A stretch of DNA of 5,838 nucleotides from CABZJG01 sp965659715 (GCA_965659715.1 CBFHXE010000093.1:1-5838), one strand, 5' to 3'. Shown: positions 1 to 5,185, counted from the first letter of the stretch. The notes: generated by a model from the letters alone, not told the origin. Numbers and translations are program-made.

Positions 1-125
1 CGCACCTCAGAAATAATCTCGGCCACGACATTTTGCACATCAGGACTGTCTTCGCGCTTTGCTCCCAAAAGCGTTGCAAATGCGGTTTCAAAGTCCGGAT
101 CGTCTGCGTTCAAAAAAACGGCCAT
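1..125 (-). CDS. hisD: Histidinol dehydrogenase, N-terminal fragment
   Basis: Only the first 41 codons are present; the gene continues beyond the left edge. HisD is the NAD-dependent cytosolic enzyme that oxidises L-histidinol to L-histidine in the last two steps of histidine synthesis. The visible residues (MAVFLNADDPDFETAFATLL, then GAKREDSPDV) match the start of alphaproteobacterial HisD, where a short N-terminal helix precedes the catalytic domain; no catalytic residue falls inside the window. The ATG at 125-123 is preceded by a GGAGAA Shine-Dalgarno at about 131-136 with good spacing. It follows the DUF2948 gene on the same strand after 64 bases. This neighbourhood is one I recall from Rhodobacterales and supports the call. 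The fragment is short, so identity rests on the N-terminal match plus synteny. Confidence 0.8.
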   Translation of the reverse strand, partial: MAVFLNADDPDFETAFATLLGAKREDSPDVQNVVAEIISEV

Positions 126-153
126 GCTGTTCTCCGATAGTTGCGCTGGACAT

Positions 154-174
154 AGCCCCCAACGCGCTTGGGCT
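154..174 (-). other. Small hairpin between DUF2948 gene and hisD
   Basis: On the minus strand AGCCCAA (174-168) can pair with TTGGGGGCT (162-154) across a GCGCG loop, with two bulged G residues. No T-run follows, so this is not a standard intrinsic terminator. It may be an RNA processing or stability element inside the operon, or chance in a GC-rich spacer. Confidence 0.25.
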
Positions 175-189
175 CAAGTCCCCCGCGCT

Positions 190-669
190 TTAGTCAGGGT
201 GATTTGGGGATTTACGTGAGGGGGCTGCATAGGGACGCGTGACATCGCGCAGTTGCACCTCGACCGCTTCGACCCGGAGGCGAAGCGCACCATCACCGGC
301 CAAGGTTACGGTTAAAAAACAATCCCCGTTCTCGGCATTTTCCATAGTGACCGACAGAACCGACAGAACCATATCCTTTTGATTGCGATCAAGCCCCTGC
401 GAGGCAACAGAGAGCACAGTTTCAATAACCAGCAAAGATTGCACGCGCTCAACCGGCCTGCCCTGCCGTTCGGCATTGGTTTTATCTTCCCAGCGAAAGC
501 GGTTGATCAGCAGCGCAAGGCGACGTTGATTTGCTTGCCAGCTGATTTCACCGATTGGCAAAACCGCATCTTGCACCATCGCCGAAATCACCGTGAGGTC
601 TTCGCTGTCCAACGCCCCGATATTCAACGGCGCCTCGCCGCCATCTTCGAACTTGGCGTCCTTGGTCAT
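190..669 (-). CDS. DUF2948 family protein
   Basis: A 159-residue protein of unknown function that matches the alphaproteobacterial DUF2948 family over its whole length. Features I recognise are ALDSEDLTVISAMVQDAVLP near residues 19-38, NRFRWED at 56-62, ERVQSLLVIE at 74-83, a predicted beta-rich middle, and the family-typical end DVTRPYAAPS (142-151) followed by a short hydrophilic tail. No signal peptide or membrane segment is seen, so it is probably cytosolic. Its ATG overlaps the murA stop in an ATGA (669-666), which implies translational coupling to murA; an AAAGGG at 685-680 lies ten bases upstream, slightly far. hisD follows. Family membership is confident, but function is unknown. Constant linkage to murA and hisD in relatives, as I recall it, is the only functional hint. 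Confidence 0.88.
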   Translation of the reverse strand: MTKDAKFEDGGEAPLNIGALDSEDLTVISAMVQDAVLPIGEISWQANQRRLALLINRFRWEDKTNAERQGRPVERVQSLLVIETVLSVASQGLDRNQKDMVLSVLSVTMENAENGDCFLTVTLAGDGALRLRVEAVEVQLRDVTRPYAAPSRKSPNHPD

Positions 670-1937
670 TTGCCCGCAACCCTTTCAATCTTGGCGCCCA
701 CCGCTTGCAGTTTCTGCTCAAGCTTTTCATAGCCGCGGTCCAGATGGTAAACGCGGCTCACTAAGGTTTCGCCTTCGGCGGCAAGCCCCGCTAGGATAAG
801 TGAAACCGAGGCCCGCAAATCGGTTGCCATCACCGGCGCGCCTTTTAGGTTTTCTACCCCGCTCACACGCGCCGTACCGCCATGCACTTCGATATTGGCC
901 CCCATACGCATCAATTCGGGAGCGTGCATAAACCGGTTCTCAAAAATCGTTTCTTCCAGCATAGATGTGCCCTGCGCGGTGCACATAAGCGCCATCATCT
1001 GGGCCTGCAAATCGGTTGGAAACCCGGGGAACACTTCGGTTTTGACATCTACGGATTTCACCGCCCCGTTGCGCCGCTTCACGCGCAGACCATTTGCAGT
1101 TTCACTGACGTCAATGCCGGCCTCATTCAGTTTTTCACAAAACGCTGTGACCAAATTCATCCGGCCACCGATCAGCTCGACCTCACCGCCGGCGATTGCC
1201 GGAACCAGCATATAGGTGCCCAGCTCGATCCGGTCGCTGACCACGGGATGGGTCGCCCCATGTAGCCGGTCCACCCCTTGGATGGTAATCACAGGGCTGC
1301 CTTCACCTTCAATCTGGGCGCCCATTTTGCGTAGGCATTCAACCAGATCGACAATTTCCGGCTCGCGGGCAGCATTAACCAGTTGCGATGTCCCATTGGC
1401 CAGCGTCGCGGCCATGACAAAGTTTTCCGTCGCCCCGACCGAGGCAAAGCGCATTTCATGGCGGGCACCGATCAGCCCTTTGGCGGGTGCTCGGGCATGC
1501 AGATAGCCGTCTTTAAGGTCAATTTTAGCGCCCAGCGCCTCAAGCGCCGTGATATGAATATCCATCGGCCGCGCCCCAATTGCGCAGCCCCCCGGCAAGG
1601 AAACAACCGCCTGTCCTGCCCGCGCCAGCATCGGGCCCAGAACCAGATTAGAAGCCCGCATTTTGCGCACGATGTCATAATCTGCTGTCAAATTATCAAG
1701 ATTTTGCGAAGAGAGCGCGAGCACCAGATCATCATTTAGGCTTGTGACTTCACTGCCGAGCGAGCGCAGCAAATCCGACATGGTTTTGATGTCCGACAGG
1801 CGCGGCGCATTGGTCAGGGTCAATGGCTCTTCGCTGAGCAGCGTGGCGGGCATTAAGGCCAGAGCGGCGTTTTTGGCTCCGGCAATCGGAATTTGCCCGG
1901 ACAACGGCCCGTTGCCTGTCACCAATATTGCGTCCAT
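666..1937 (-). CDS. murA: UDP-N-acetylglucosamine 1-carboxyvinyltransferase MurA
   Basis: MurA transfers the enolpyruvyl group of phosphoenolpyruvate to UDP-GlcNAc, the first committed cytosolic step of peptidoglycan synthesis and the target of fosfomycin. The chosen start gives 422 residues, a usual length. The catalytic lysine is then K22 in GAKNAAL, the same number as in E. coli. The fosfomycin-reactive cysteine is C118 in LPGGCAIGARP, with the PEP-binding arginine R123 five residues on. The catalytic aspartate is D309 in FPGFPTDLQAQ, and the C-terminal HLDRGYEKLE motif is present. Two repeated EPSP-synthase-like domains span the chain. Because the active site has Cys rather than Asp, fosfomycin sensitivity at the target is expected. 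An upstream in-frame ATG at 1970 would add 11 basic residues, but the ATG at 1937 has an AAAAGGA Shine-Dalgarno (1952-1946) and fits the family start. It sits four bases after the small basic gene and overlaps the DUF2948 gene. Confidence 0.97.
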   Translation of the reverse strand: MDAILVTGNGPLSGQIPIAGAKNAALALMPATLLSEEPLTLTNAPRLSDIKTMSDLLRSLGSEVTSLNDDLVLALSSQNLDNLTADYDIVRKMRASNLVLGPMLARAGQAVVSLPGGCAIGARPMDIHITALEALGAKIDLKDGYLHARAPAKGLIGARHEMRFASVGATENFVMAATLANGTSQLVNAAREPEIVDLVECLRKMGAQIEGEGSPVITIQGVDRLHGATHPVVSDRIELGTYMLVPAIAGGEVELIGGRMNLVTAFCEKLNEAGIDVSETANGLRVKRRNGAVKSVDVKTEVFPGFPTDLQAQMMALMCTAQGTSMLEETIFENRFMHAPELMRMGANIEVHGGTARVSGVENLKGAPVMATDLRASVSLILAGLAAEGETLVSRVYHLDRGYEKLEQKLQAVGAKIERVAGK

Positions 1938-1941
1938 CTGC

Positions 1942-2100
1942 CTAGTCCTTTTCTGCCTCGGTTTCGGCACCCACCATTTTTGCCCGTGCCTTGGCCTGCG
2001 CCTTGCGCTTGGCCATATTGGACTTCAGCGCCAGTTTAAGCCGGTCTTTACGGTTTTTCTGTGGTTTCTGCTCAGTTTGTTTTTGTGATTTCGCCGTCAT
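1942..2100 (-). CDS. Small lysine-rich hypothetical protein upstream of murA
   Basis: A 52-residue open frame, beginning MTAKSQKQTEQKPQKNRKDR and containing KLALKSNMAKRKAQAKARAK, with a short acidic tail ending EAEKD. It is extremely rich in Lys, Gln, Arg and Ala, has no cysteine or membrane segment, and the middle should form a basic amphipathic helix. It resembles small basic proteins I recall beside murA in Rhodobacterales, with a core like RLKxALKxNMAKRKAQAKARA. It ends four bases before murA and its stop lies within the murA ribosome-binding region. A TAA sits in frame just upstream, so the ATG at 2100 is the natural start; no clear Shine-Dalgarno precedes it. A weak minus-strand promoter (TAGACC at 2135-2130, TGTAAC at 2114-2109) would give a nearly leaderless mRNA. 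Nucleic-acid binding is only an inference from charge. Confidence 0.65.
   Translation of the reverse strand: MTAKSQKQTEQKPQKNRKDRLKLALKSNMAKRKAQAKARAKMVGAETEAEKD
1946..1952 (-). promoter_or_regulatory. murA ribosome-binding site next to the upstream stop codon
   Basis: AAAAGGA on the minus strand, eight bases before the murA ATG at 1937. The TAG stop of the upstream small gene (1944-1942) lies between this site and the start codon. A ribosome finishing the small protein therefore ends on the murA initiation region. The site favours 1937 over the in-frame ATG at 1970 as the start. Confidence 0.7.
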
Positions 2101-2143
2101 GTGCAAAGGTTACACCATCCGGCGAAAAGGGTCTAGATTGCTC

Positions 2144-2170
2144 TTGCGCATCGGCGGGTTTCGGTCTAAT
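2144..2170 (+). promoter_or_regulatory. Probable promoter of the tRNA-Thr gene
   Basis: TTGCGC (2144-2149) and TCTAAT (2165-2170) resemble -35 and -10 elements, separated by a shortish 15 bases. TCTAAT matches TATAAT at five of six positions and lies 15 bases before the mature tRNA end. The stretch between it and the tRNA is GC-rich, like the discriminators of stable-RNA promoters under growth-rate control. Confidence 0.42.
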
Positions 2171-2185
2171 CACCCTGCGCATGAT

Positions 2186-2260
2186 GCCGCAGTAGCTCAG
2201 TGGTAGAGCGCACCCTTGGTAAGGGTGAGGTCGGGAGTTCAATCCTCCCCTGTGGCACCA
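2186..2260 (+). tRNA. tRNA-Thr(GGU), CCA encoded
   Basis: A complete cloverleaf can be drawn. The acceptor stem is GCCGCAG (2186-2192) with CTGTGGC (2250-2256), one G-U pair at the fourth position. The D arm is GCTC/GAGC (2195-2198, 2206-2209). The anticodon stem is CACCC/GGGTG (2211-2215, 2223-2227) around the loop TTGGTAA, which puts anticodon GGT at 2218-2220. The T arm is GGGAG/CTCCC with loop TTCAATC (2233-2249). The discriminator is A2257 and the CCA end is encoded (2258-2260). Anticodon GGU reads the threonine codons ACC and ACU. The gene is divergent from the murA operon and points at the tail end of the LysR gene. Its 3' side borders the accessory-looking half of the window. Confidence 0.97.
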
Positions 2261-2273
2261 GACTAACTCCATC

Positions 2274-2309
2274 ATAGCAACGCTTAATAACCGTCTATTG
2301 TTGAGCTAT
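2274..2309. other. Imperfect inverted repeat between the tRNA and LysR gene ends
   Basis: ATAGCAAC (2274-2281) is complementary to GTTGAGCTAT (2300-2309) except for a two-base bulge, with an 18-base loop. It lies in the 87-base gap where the tRNA and the LysR gene converge, so it could slow transcription from either side. No T-run follows on either strand. Beyond this I see nothing else in 2261-2347. Confidence 0.25.
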
Positions 2310-2347
2310 ACCAGTAAACCGTCAGCCTAATGCGATTTGCTGATACA

Positions 2348-3208
2348 TTAATTGTCCACAAGCACTTTGATTAGCTCGTCCCATTGAGACCGCGTGATTG
2401 CATCCAAGCCTGCGATGGCCCAGTAACTTTCATGGTGCTCCAAAATATCTTCACCAAGGCGTATCAAACGCCCGGCTGCAATATCACCGGCGCAAAGAGG
2501 AAGCGAGCCAAGAACCACCCCGGCGCCGGCTTTCGCAGCCCCAAGGGCCGACTGGAACGTGTCAAATCGCACATTGGGCACCGGTGTTGTTGGGGTTCCA
2601 AAGCGGCGCGACCAATCTGTCCAGTTTGGACGCGGCCCTGCGCAAGCGATGCGCGGCCACTCTGCCCAGTGCCCGCCATTTTCAGCTAATGCAGGAGAGG
2701 CCAAAGGAGCAATCTGTTCTTTAAACAGTTTCATTTTATAAACATGCGGCCAGTCACCTGACCCATAGCGAATGCCAATGACATCATCTGTTGGGGCGTC
2801 ATGTGAGCCCAAAACCAACGACTGCAAAGAAAGATGCCCGCCAGCAATATACTGTAGCCGCTTTAGGCGGGGCAGAAGCCATAAATTAATCATGGACTGG
2901 CTGGCCGAAAAGATCATTCGCCCCCGCGTGGGCCCAAAAAGCGCTTCTGAACTTTGACGAAGGTTGCCAAATGCGACGCGCACATGTGGCAGCCAAGCTT
3001 CACCTTCCACAGTAAGCTCGATAGATCGCGCACCACGGTAAAAGAGCTTTGTTCCCAACAGTCTTTCAAGATGCCCGATGCGTTGGCTGATTGCGGATTG
3101 GGTTAACCCGGTTTCAGCGGCAGCTGCCGTGAAACTTCCACACCGAGCGGCAGCTTCAAAGGCGCGTACCCATTCCAGAGGTGGCATTTTGAATGGCTGG
3201 CTAGACAT
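2348..3208 (-). CDS. LysR-family transcriptional regulator (GcvA-like), likely regulator of the adjacent oxygenase operon
   Basis: A 286-residue LysR-type regulator, near the usual 300. The winged helix-turn-helix fills residues 9-68: AFEAAARCGSFTAAAAETGL and LTQSAISQRIGHLERLLG give the two DNA-binding helices, then KLFYRGARSIELTVEGE is the wing. The C-terminal periplasmic-binding-like effector domain starts near residue 94. It contains IGIRYGSGDWP (144-154), a signature of the GcvA/AmpR subgroup, and GAGVVLGSLPL (228-238). It is transcribed divergently from the tmpA-like gene with 97 bases between starts, the usual layout for a LysR regulator and its target. The inducer is unknown; a phosphonate or betaine compound is an inference from the neighbours. 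The ATG at 3208 has no strong Shine-Dalgarno (GAGG lies 13 bases upstream). An internal ATG at 3187 (residue 8) would also keep the whole DNA-binding domain. Confidence 0.9.
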   Translation of the reverse strand: MSSQPFKMPPLEWVRAFEAAARCGSFTAAAAETGLTQSAISQRIGHLERLLGTKLFYRGARSIELTVEGEAWLPHVRVAFGNLRQSSEALFGPTRGRMIFSASQSMINLWLLPRLKRLQYIAGGHLSLQSLVLGSHDAPTDDVIGIRYGSGDWPHVYKMKLFKEQIAPLASPALAENGGHWAEWPRIACAGPRPNWTDWSRRFGTPTTPVPNVRFDTFQSALGAAKAGAGVVLGSLPLCAGDIAAGRLIRLGEDILEHHESYWAIAGLDAITRSQWDELIKVLVDN

Positions 3209-3305
3209 TAGAAAATCAAAGCCTCAGTAGGAAAATTCTTAATTTGATCTTATGCATGAGCAAGACCATTCTGTCGATAGCAAAGCAATTCCAAGGGAGT
3301 TAAAC
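3209..3305. promoter_or_regulatory. Divergent control region between LysR and tmpA-like genes, with candidate operator
   Basis: This AT-rich spacer must carry both promoters. AAAATCAAA (3212-3220) recurs inverted at 3243-3251 with eight of nine bases matching and centres about 31 bases apart, near three helical turns. Adjacent to the right arm is an imperfect palindrome CTTATGCATGAG (3249-3260). For the minus strand, TTGCTC (3263-3258) and AAGAAT (3240-3235) are spaced 17 and would give a short leader for the LysR gene. For the plus strand only a weak pair, TTGATC (3244-3249) and CATTCT (3267-3272), is visible, as expected of a promoter that needs an activator. All element assignments are pattern-based. 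Confidence 0.4.
3293..3299 (+). promoter_or_regulatory. Ribosome-binding site that sets the tmpA-like start
   Basis: AAGGGAG lies six bases before the ATG at 3306. The earlier in-frame ATG at 3252 has no such site and lies inside the candidate operator palindrome, so 3306 is the preferred start. Confidence 0.8.
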
Positions 3306-4457
3306 ATGGCATCTGTTACGATTGATTCATCGGGCGAATACCTGACCCTAAAAAGTTCAACTGGCCGCCGCCGATTTCATGCAATCTGGCTGCGTGACAA
3401 TGCCAGCGACCACCAGACGCGCGCGCCGGAAAATGGTCAGCGCCTGATCGCATTACGGGATATTCCCCATGACACATCTATCACAAAAACTGACCTAAAC
3501 GGCGACACCCTGGACGTCAGCTTTGCCCCCGAAGACAAGGTGGTGCGCTTTGATATCTCTTGGCTTGAAGAGCACGCCTATGATGAGGCACCATCGCGGT
3601 CACGTGGTTGGGTTGCACCAGATATTGCAATTTGGGATGCGGAGCTGACAGCTGATGTCCCCACAGGTGATTTTGAGGCACTTGTAAGCGATGATTCAGC
3701 GCTGTTTAAGTGGCTTTCATTGGTGAACTGCTATGGGTTTGGTAAAGTCACTAACGGCCCTGTTAAACCCGGGGCGCTGTTTGAAATCGTTGATCTCTTC
3801 GGTTACGTGCGTGAAACAAATTATGGGCGGCATTTCGATGTTCGTACCGAAGTAAACCCGACCAACTTGGCGTTCACGGGTATGGGACTTCAGGCGCATA
3901 CAGATAATCCCTACCGCGATCCTGTTCCTACGGTTCAGGTTCTCTATTGCCTCGAAAGCTCTGCTGCCGGAGGCGACAATATGGTGGTAGATGGATTTGC
4001 TGCCGCTTTGCGCCTACGCGAGGAAAATGAGGCGTATTTTAACGTATTGGCCAATTATTCGGCCCGCTTTGAATATGCCGGTGACAAAAGCGTATGCTTA
4101 ACGTCACGCCGCCCGATGATTGAACTGGCTCCAGACGGCGAATTGATTGCTGTCCGGTTCAACAACCGGTCACTGGCAGCAATCACTGATGTGCCGTTTG
4201 ATAAAATGTCATTGTATTATGCGGCCTACCGGCGTCTTGGCGAAATCATCGACAACCAAGAGATGGAAGTTACATTCCGCCTCAACCCGGGAGAGGCTTT
4301 TGTCGTGGACAACACCCGTGTTCTTCATGCCCGTAAAGGTTATTCCGGTGAAGGGTCGCGTTGGCTGCAAGGATGCTATGCCGATAAGGACGGGCTGCGA
4401 TCAACCTATGACGCCATGCGTCGAAACCAGAAAAAGGAAGCCGCGGATGAAGTCTGA
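3306..4457 (+). CDS. tmpA: Gamma-butyrobetaine-hydroxylase-like Fe(II)/2-oxoglutarate dioxygenase; probable 2-(trimethylamino)ethylphosphonate dioxygenase TmpA
   Basis: A 383-residue cytosolic TauD/TfdA-family oxygenase of gamma-butyrobetaine hydroxylase (BBOX1) type. An N-terminal GBBH-like domain (about residues 5-95, containing FHAIWLRDNASD) precedes the double-stranded beta-helix domain. Iron ligands are H198 and D200 (AHTDNPY) and H341 (RVLHARKGY); R352 (GSRWLQGCY) should bind 2-oxoglutarate. Aligned from memory with human BBOX1, its trimethylammonium cage Y177/W181/Y194/Y366 corresponds to Y173, F177, F190 and Y358, so all four positions are aromatic. The zinc-binding cysteines of the BBOX1 N-terminal domain are absent (NASDHQTR where a CxCxxC run would be). 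It overlaps by 11 bases an HD-domain oxygenase gene. That pairing is known for TmpA/TmpB, where TmpA hydroxylates C1 of 2-(trimethylamino)ethylphosphonate. Alternatives are true gamma-butyrobetaine hydroxylase (carnitine synthesis) or another betaine hydroxylase. Fold and cofactors are very sure; the phosphonate substrate is inferred from the partner. Confidence 0.82.
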   Translation: MASVTIDSSGEYLTLKSSTGRRRFHAIWLRDNASDHQTRAPENGQRLIALRDIPHDTSITKTDLNGDTLDVSFAPEDKVVRFDISWLEEHAYDEAPSRSRGWVAPDIAIWDAELTADVPTGDFEALVSDDSALFKWLSLVNCYGFGKVTNGPVKPGALFEIVDLFGYVRETNYGRHFDVRTEVNPTNLAFTGMGLQAHTDNPYRDPVPTVQVLYCLESSAAGGDNMVVDGFAAALRLREENEAYFNVLANYSARFEYAGDKSVCLTSRRPMIELAPDGELIAVRFNNRSLAAITDVPFDKMSLYYAAYRRLGEIIDNQEMEVTFRLNPGEAFVVDNTRVLHARKGYSGEGSRWLQGCYADKDGLRSTYDAMRRNQKKEAADEV

Positions 4458-5034
4458 AATTGATAGGTTGACCCCTGACAACATTGTGGATTTCATCGGC
4501 TCAATTTTCGACAGGCGCGGCGGTGAAGAATACCTAGGAGAGCCCGTAAATATGGGTCAGCATATGCTGCAGGGGGCAACGATCGCCGAGCAAAATGGCC
4601 AGTCCGAAGAAATTATCGTCGGCGCTTTACTGCATGACATCGGGCACTTCACCAGCGAATTTGGCACCTTTACCATGAACGATACAGAGGACCGGCACCA
4701 CGAAGACGCCGGTGCGGAAGTGCTAGAGCGGTTCTTTCCAAGTGTCGTAACAGATTGCGTGCGCTATCACGTTGCCGCAAAACGCTATCTCTGCGCCACG
4801 CGGCCTGAATATTTCCGACGGCTTTCGGAAGCATCGGTTCATTCGCTCAACCTTCAGGGCGGCCCTATGAACCCTGCAGAAGTTGCTGAGTTTGAGAAAA
4901 ATCCAAATCTCGATCATATCATTGCGGTTCGATATTTGGATGATGCGGGAAAAAGACCAAATATGGAGACACCAGATTACTGGCATTTCGCCCCGATGGT
5001 GCAGCGCATGGTCAACCTATACACGGCGCAATAA
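4447..5034 (+). CDS. tmpB: HD-domain mixed-valent di-iron oxygenase, PhnZ/TmpB-like; probable 1-hydroxy-2-(trimethylamino)ethylphosphonate dioxygenase
   Basis: A 195-residue single HD-domain protein. Metal ligands of the family are visible: H39 (GQHMLQ), H63-D64 (LLHDIGH), H84/H85 (HHEDAG), H108 (RYHVAAKRYL) and D165/D166 (VRYLDDAGK). Y29 and E32 in EYLGEP reproduce the Tyr-x-x-Glu of PhnZ (Y24/E27), which marks di-iron oxygenases rather than phosphohydrolases. HVAAKRYL also supplies the lysine that binds the phosphonate group in PhnZ. PhnZ cleaves the C-P bond of 1-hydroxy-2-aminoethylphosphonate; TmpB does the same on the N-trimethyl form, giving glycine betaine and phosphate. The partner here is a gamma-butyrobetaine-hydroxylase-like enzyme, not a PhnY-like PhyH protein, which favours TmpB. 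The start at 4447 has AAGGAAG at 4434-4440 with ideal spacing. A longer frame opening at 4147 only overlaps the tmpA-like gene. Class is very likely; exact substrate is inferred. Confidence 0.85.
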   Translation: MKSEIDRLTPDNIVDFIGSIFDRRGGEEYLGEPVNMGQHMLQGATIAEQNGQSEEIIVGALLHDIGHFTSEFGTFTMNDTEDRHHEDAGAEVLERFFPSVVTDCVRYHVAAKRYLCATRPEYFRRLSEASVHSLNLQGGPMNPAEVAEFEKNPNLDHIIAVRYLDDAGKRPNMETPDYWHFAPMVQRMVNLYTAQ

Positions 5035-5177
5035 TCAGACCGCTGAGGCTATTTTATAGACTGGCAGAGGCCTAAGGGCTATACTGCTTGGCAGCAGGGC
5101 AGTTATATTTTGCCCCCGATTTTGCATTTCTTTGGCCGATCAGGCCCCGAAATCCATGCCAAAACACCCACAGCTTT

Positions 5178-5185
5178 AGAGGAGA
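5178..5185 (+). promoter_or_regulatory. Ribosome-binding site of the GFA-family gene
   Basis: AGAGGAGA lies five bases before the ATG at 5191. It supports this start over the in-frame ATG at 5110, which would add 27 residues with no family similarity. A TATATT at 5104-5109 could be a -10 element, but no matching -35 is evident. Confidence 0.75.

Noticed and set aside
379..799. Plus-strand frames of 117 and 68 codons, and a minus-strand 60-codon frame, over the DUF2948 gene
   Set aside because: They overlap a well-supported family gene in other frames and show no recognisable domain or ribosome-binding site.
882..1739. Several plus-strand open frames of 96-127 codons across the murA region
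   Set aside because: They lie wholly antisense to murA, a certain gene, have no family features, and are expected shadows in GC-rich coding DNA.
2072..2275. Minus-strand 67-residue open frame containing GLNSRPHPYQGCALPLSY
   Set aside because: This is the well-known artefact of reading the complement of a tRNA gene; it spans the tRNA-Thr and has no support as a protein.
2384..2957. Plus-strand frames antisense to the LysR gene
   Set aside because: The minus-strand frame has a clear LysR helix-turn-helix and effector domain; the opposite frames have none.
3252..3305. 18-residue N-terminal extension of the tmpA-like protein
   Set aside because: No ribosome-binding site precedes 3252, the stretch is unlike the family N-terminus, and 3306 has AAGGGAG at the right distance.
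4147..4446. 100-residue N-terminal extension of the HD-domain protein
   Set aside because: It overlaps the coding sequence of the tmpA-like gene in another frame, has no similarity to HD oxygenases, and the ATG at 4447 has an ideal ribosome-binding site and gives a PhnZ-like length.
5035..5115. Possible terminator after the tmpB-like gene (GGGCA 5097-5101 with TGCCC 5111-5115, and CTATTTTATAG 5049-5059)
   Set aside because: The stems are only four or five pairs and neither is followed by a T-run, so they do not support an intrinsic terminator.
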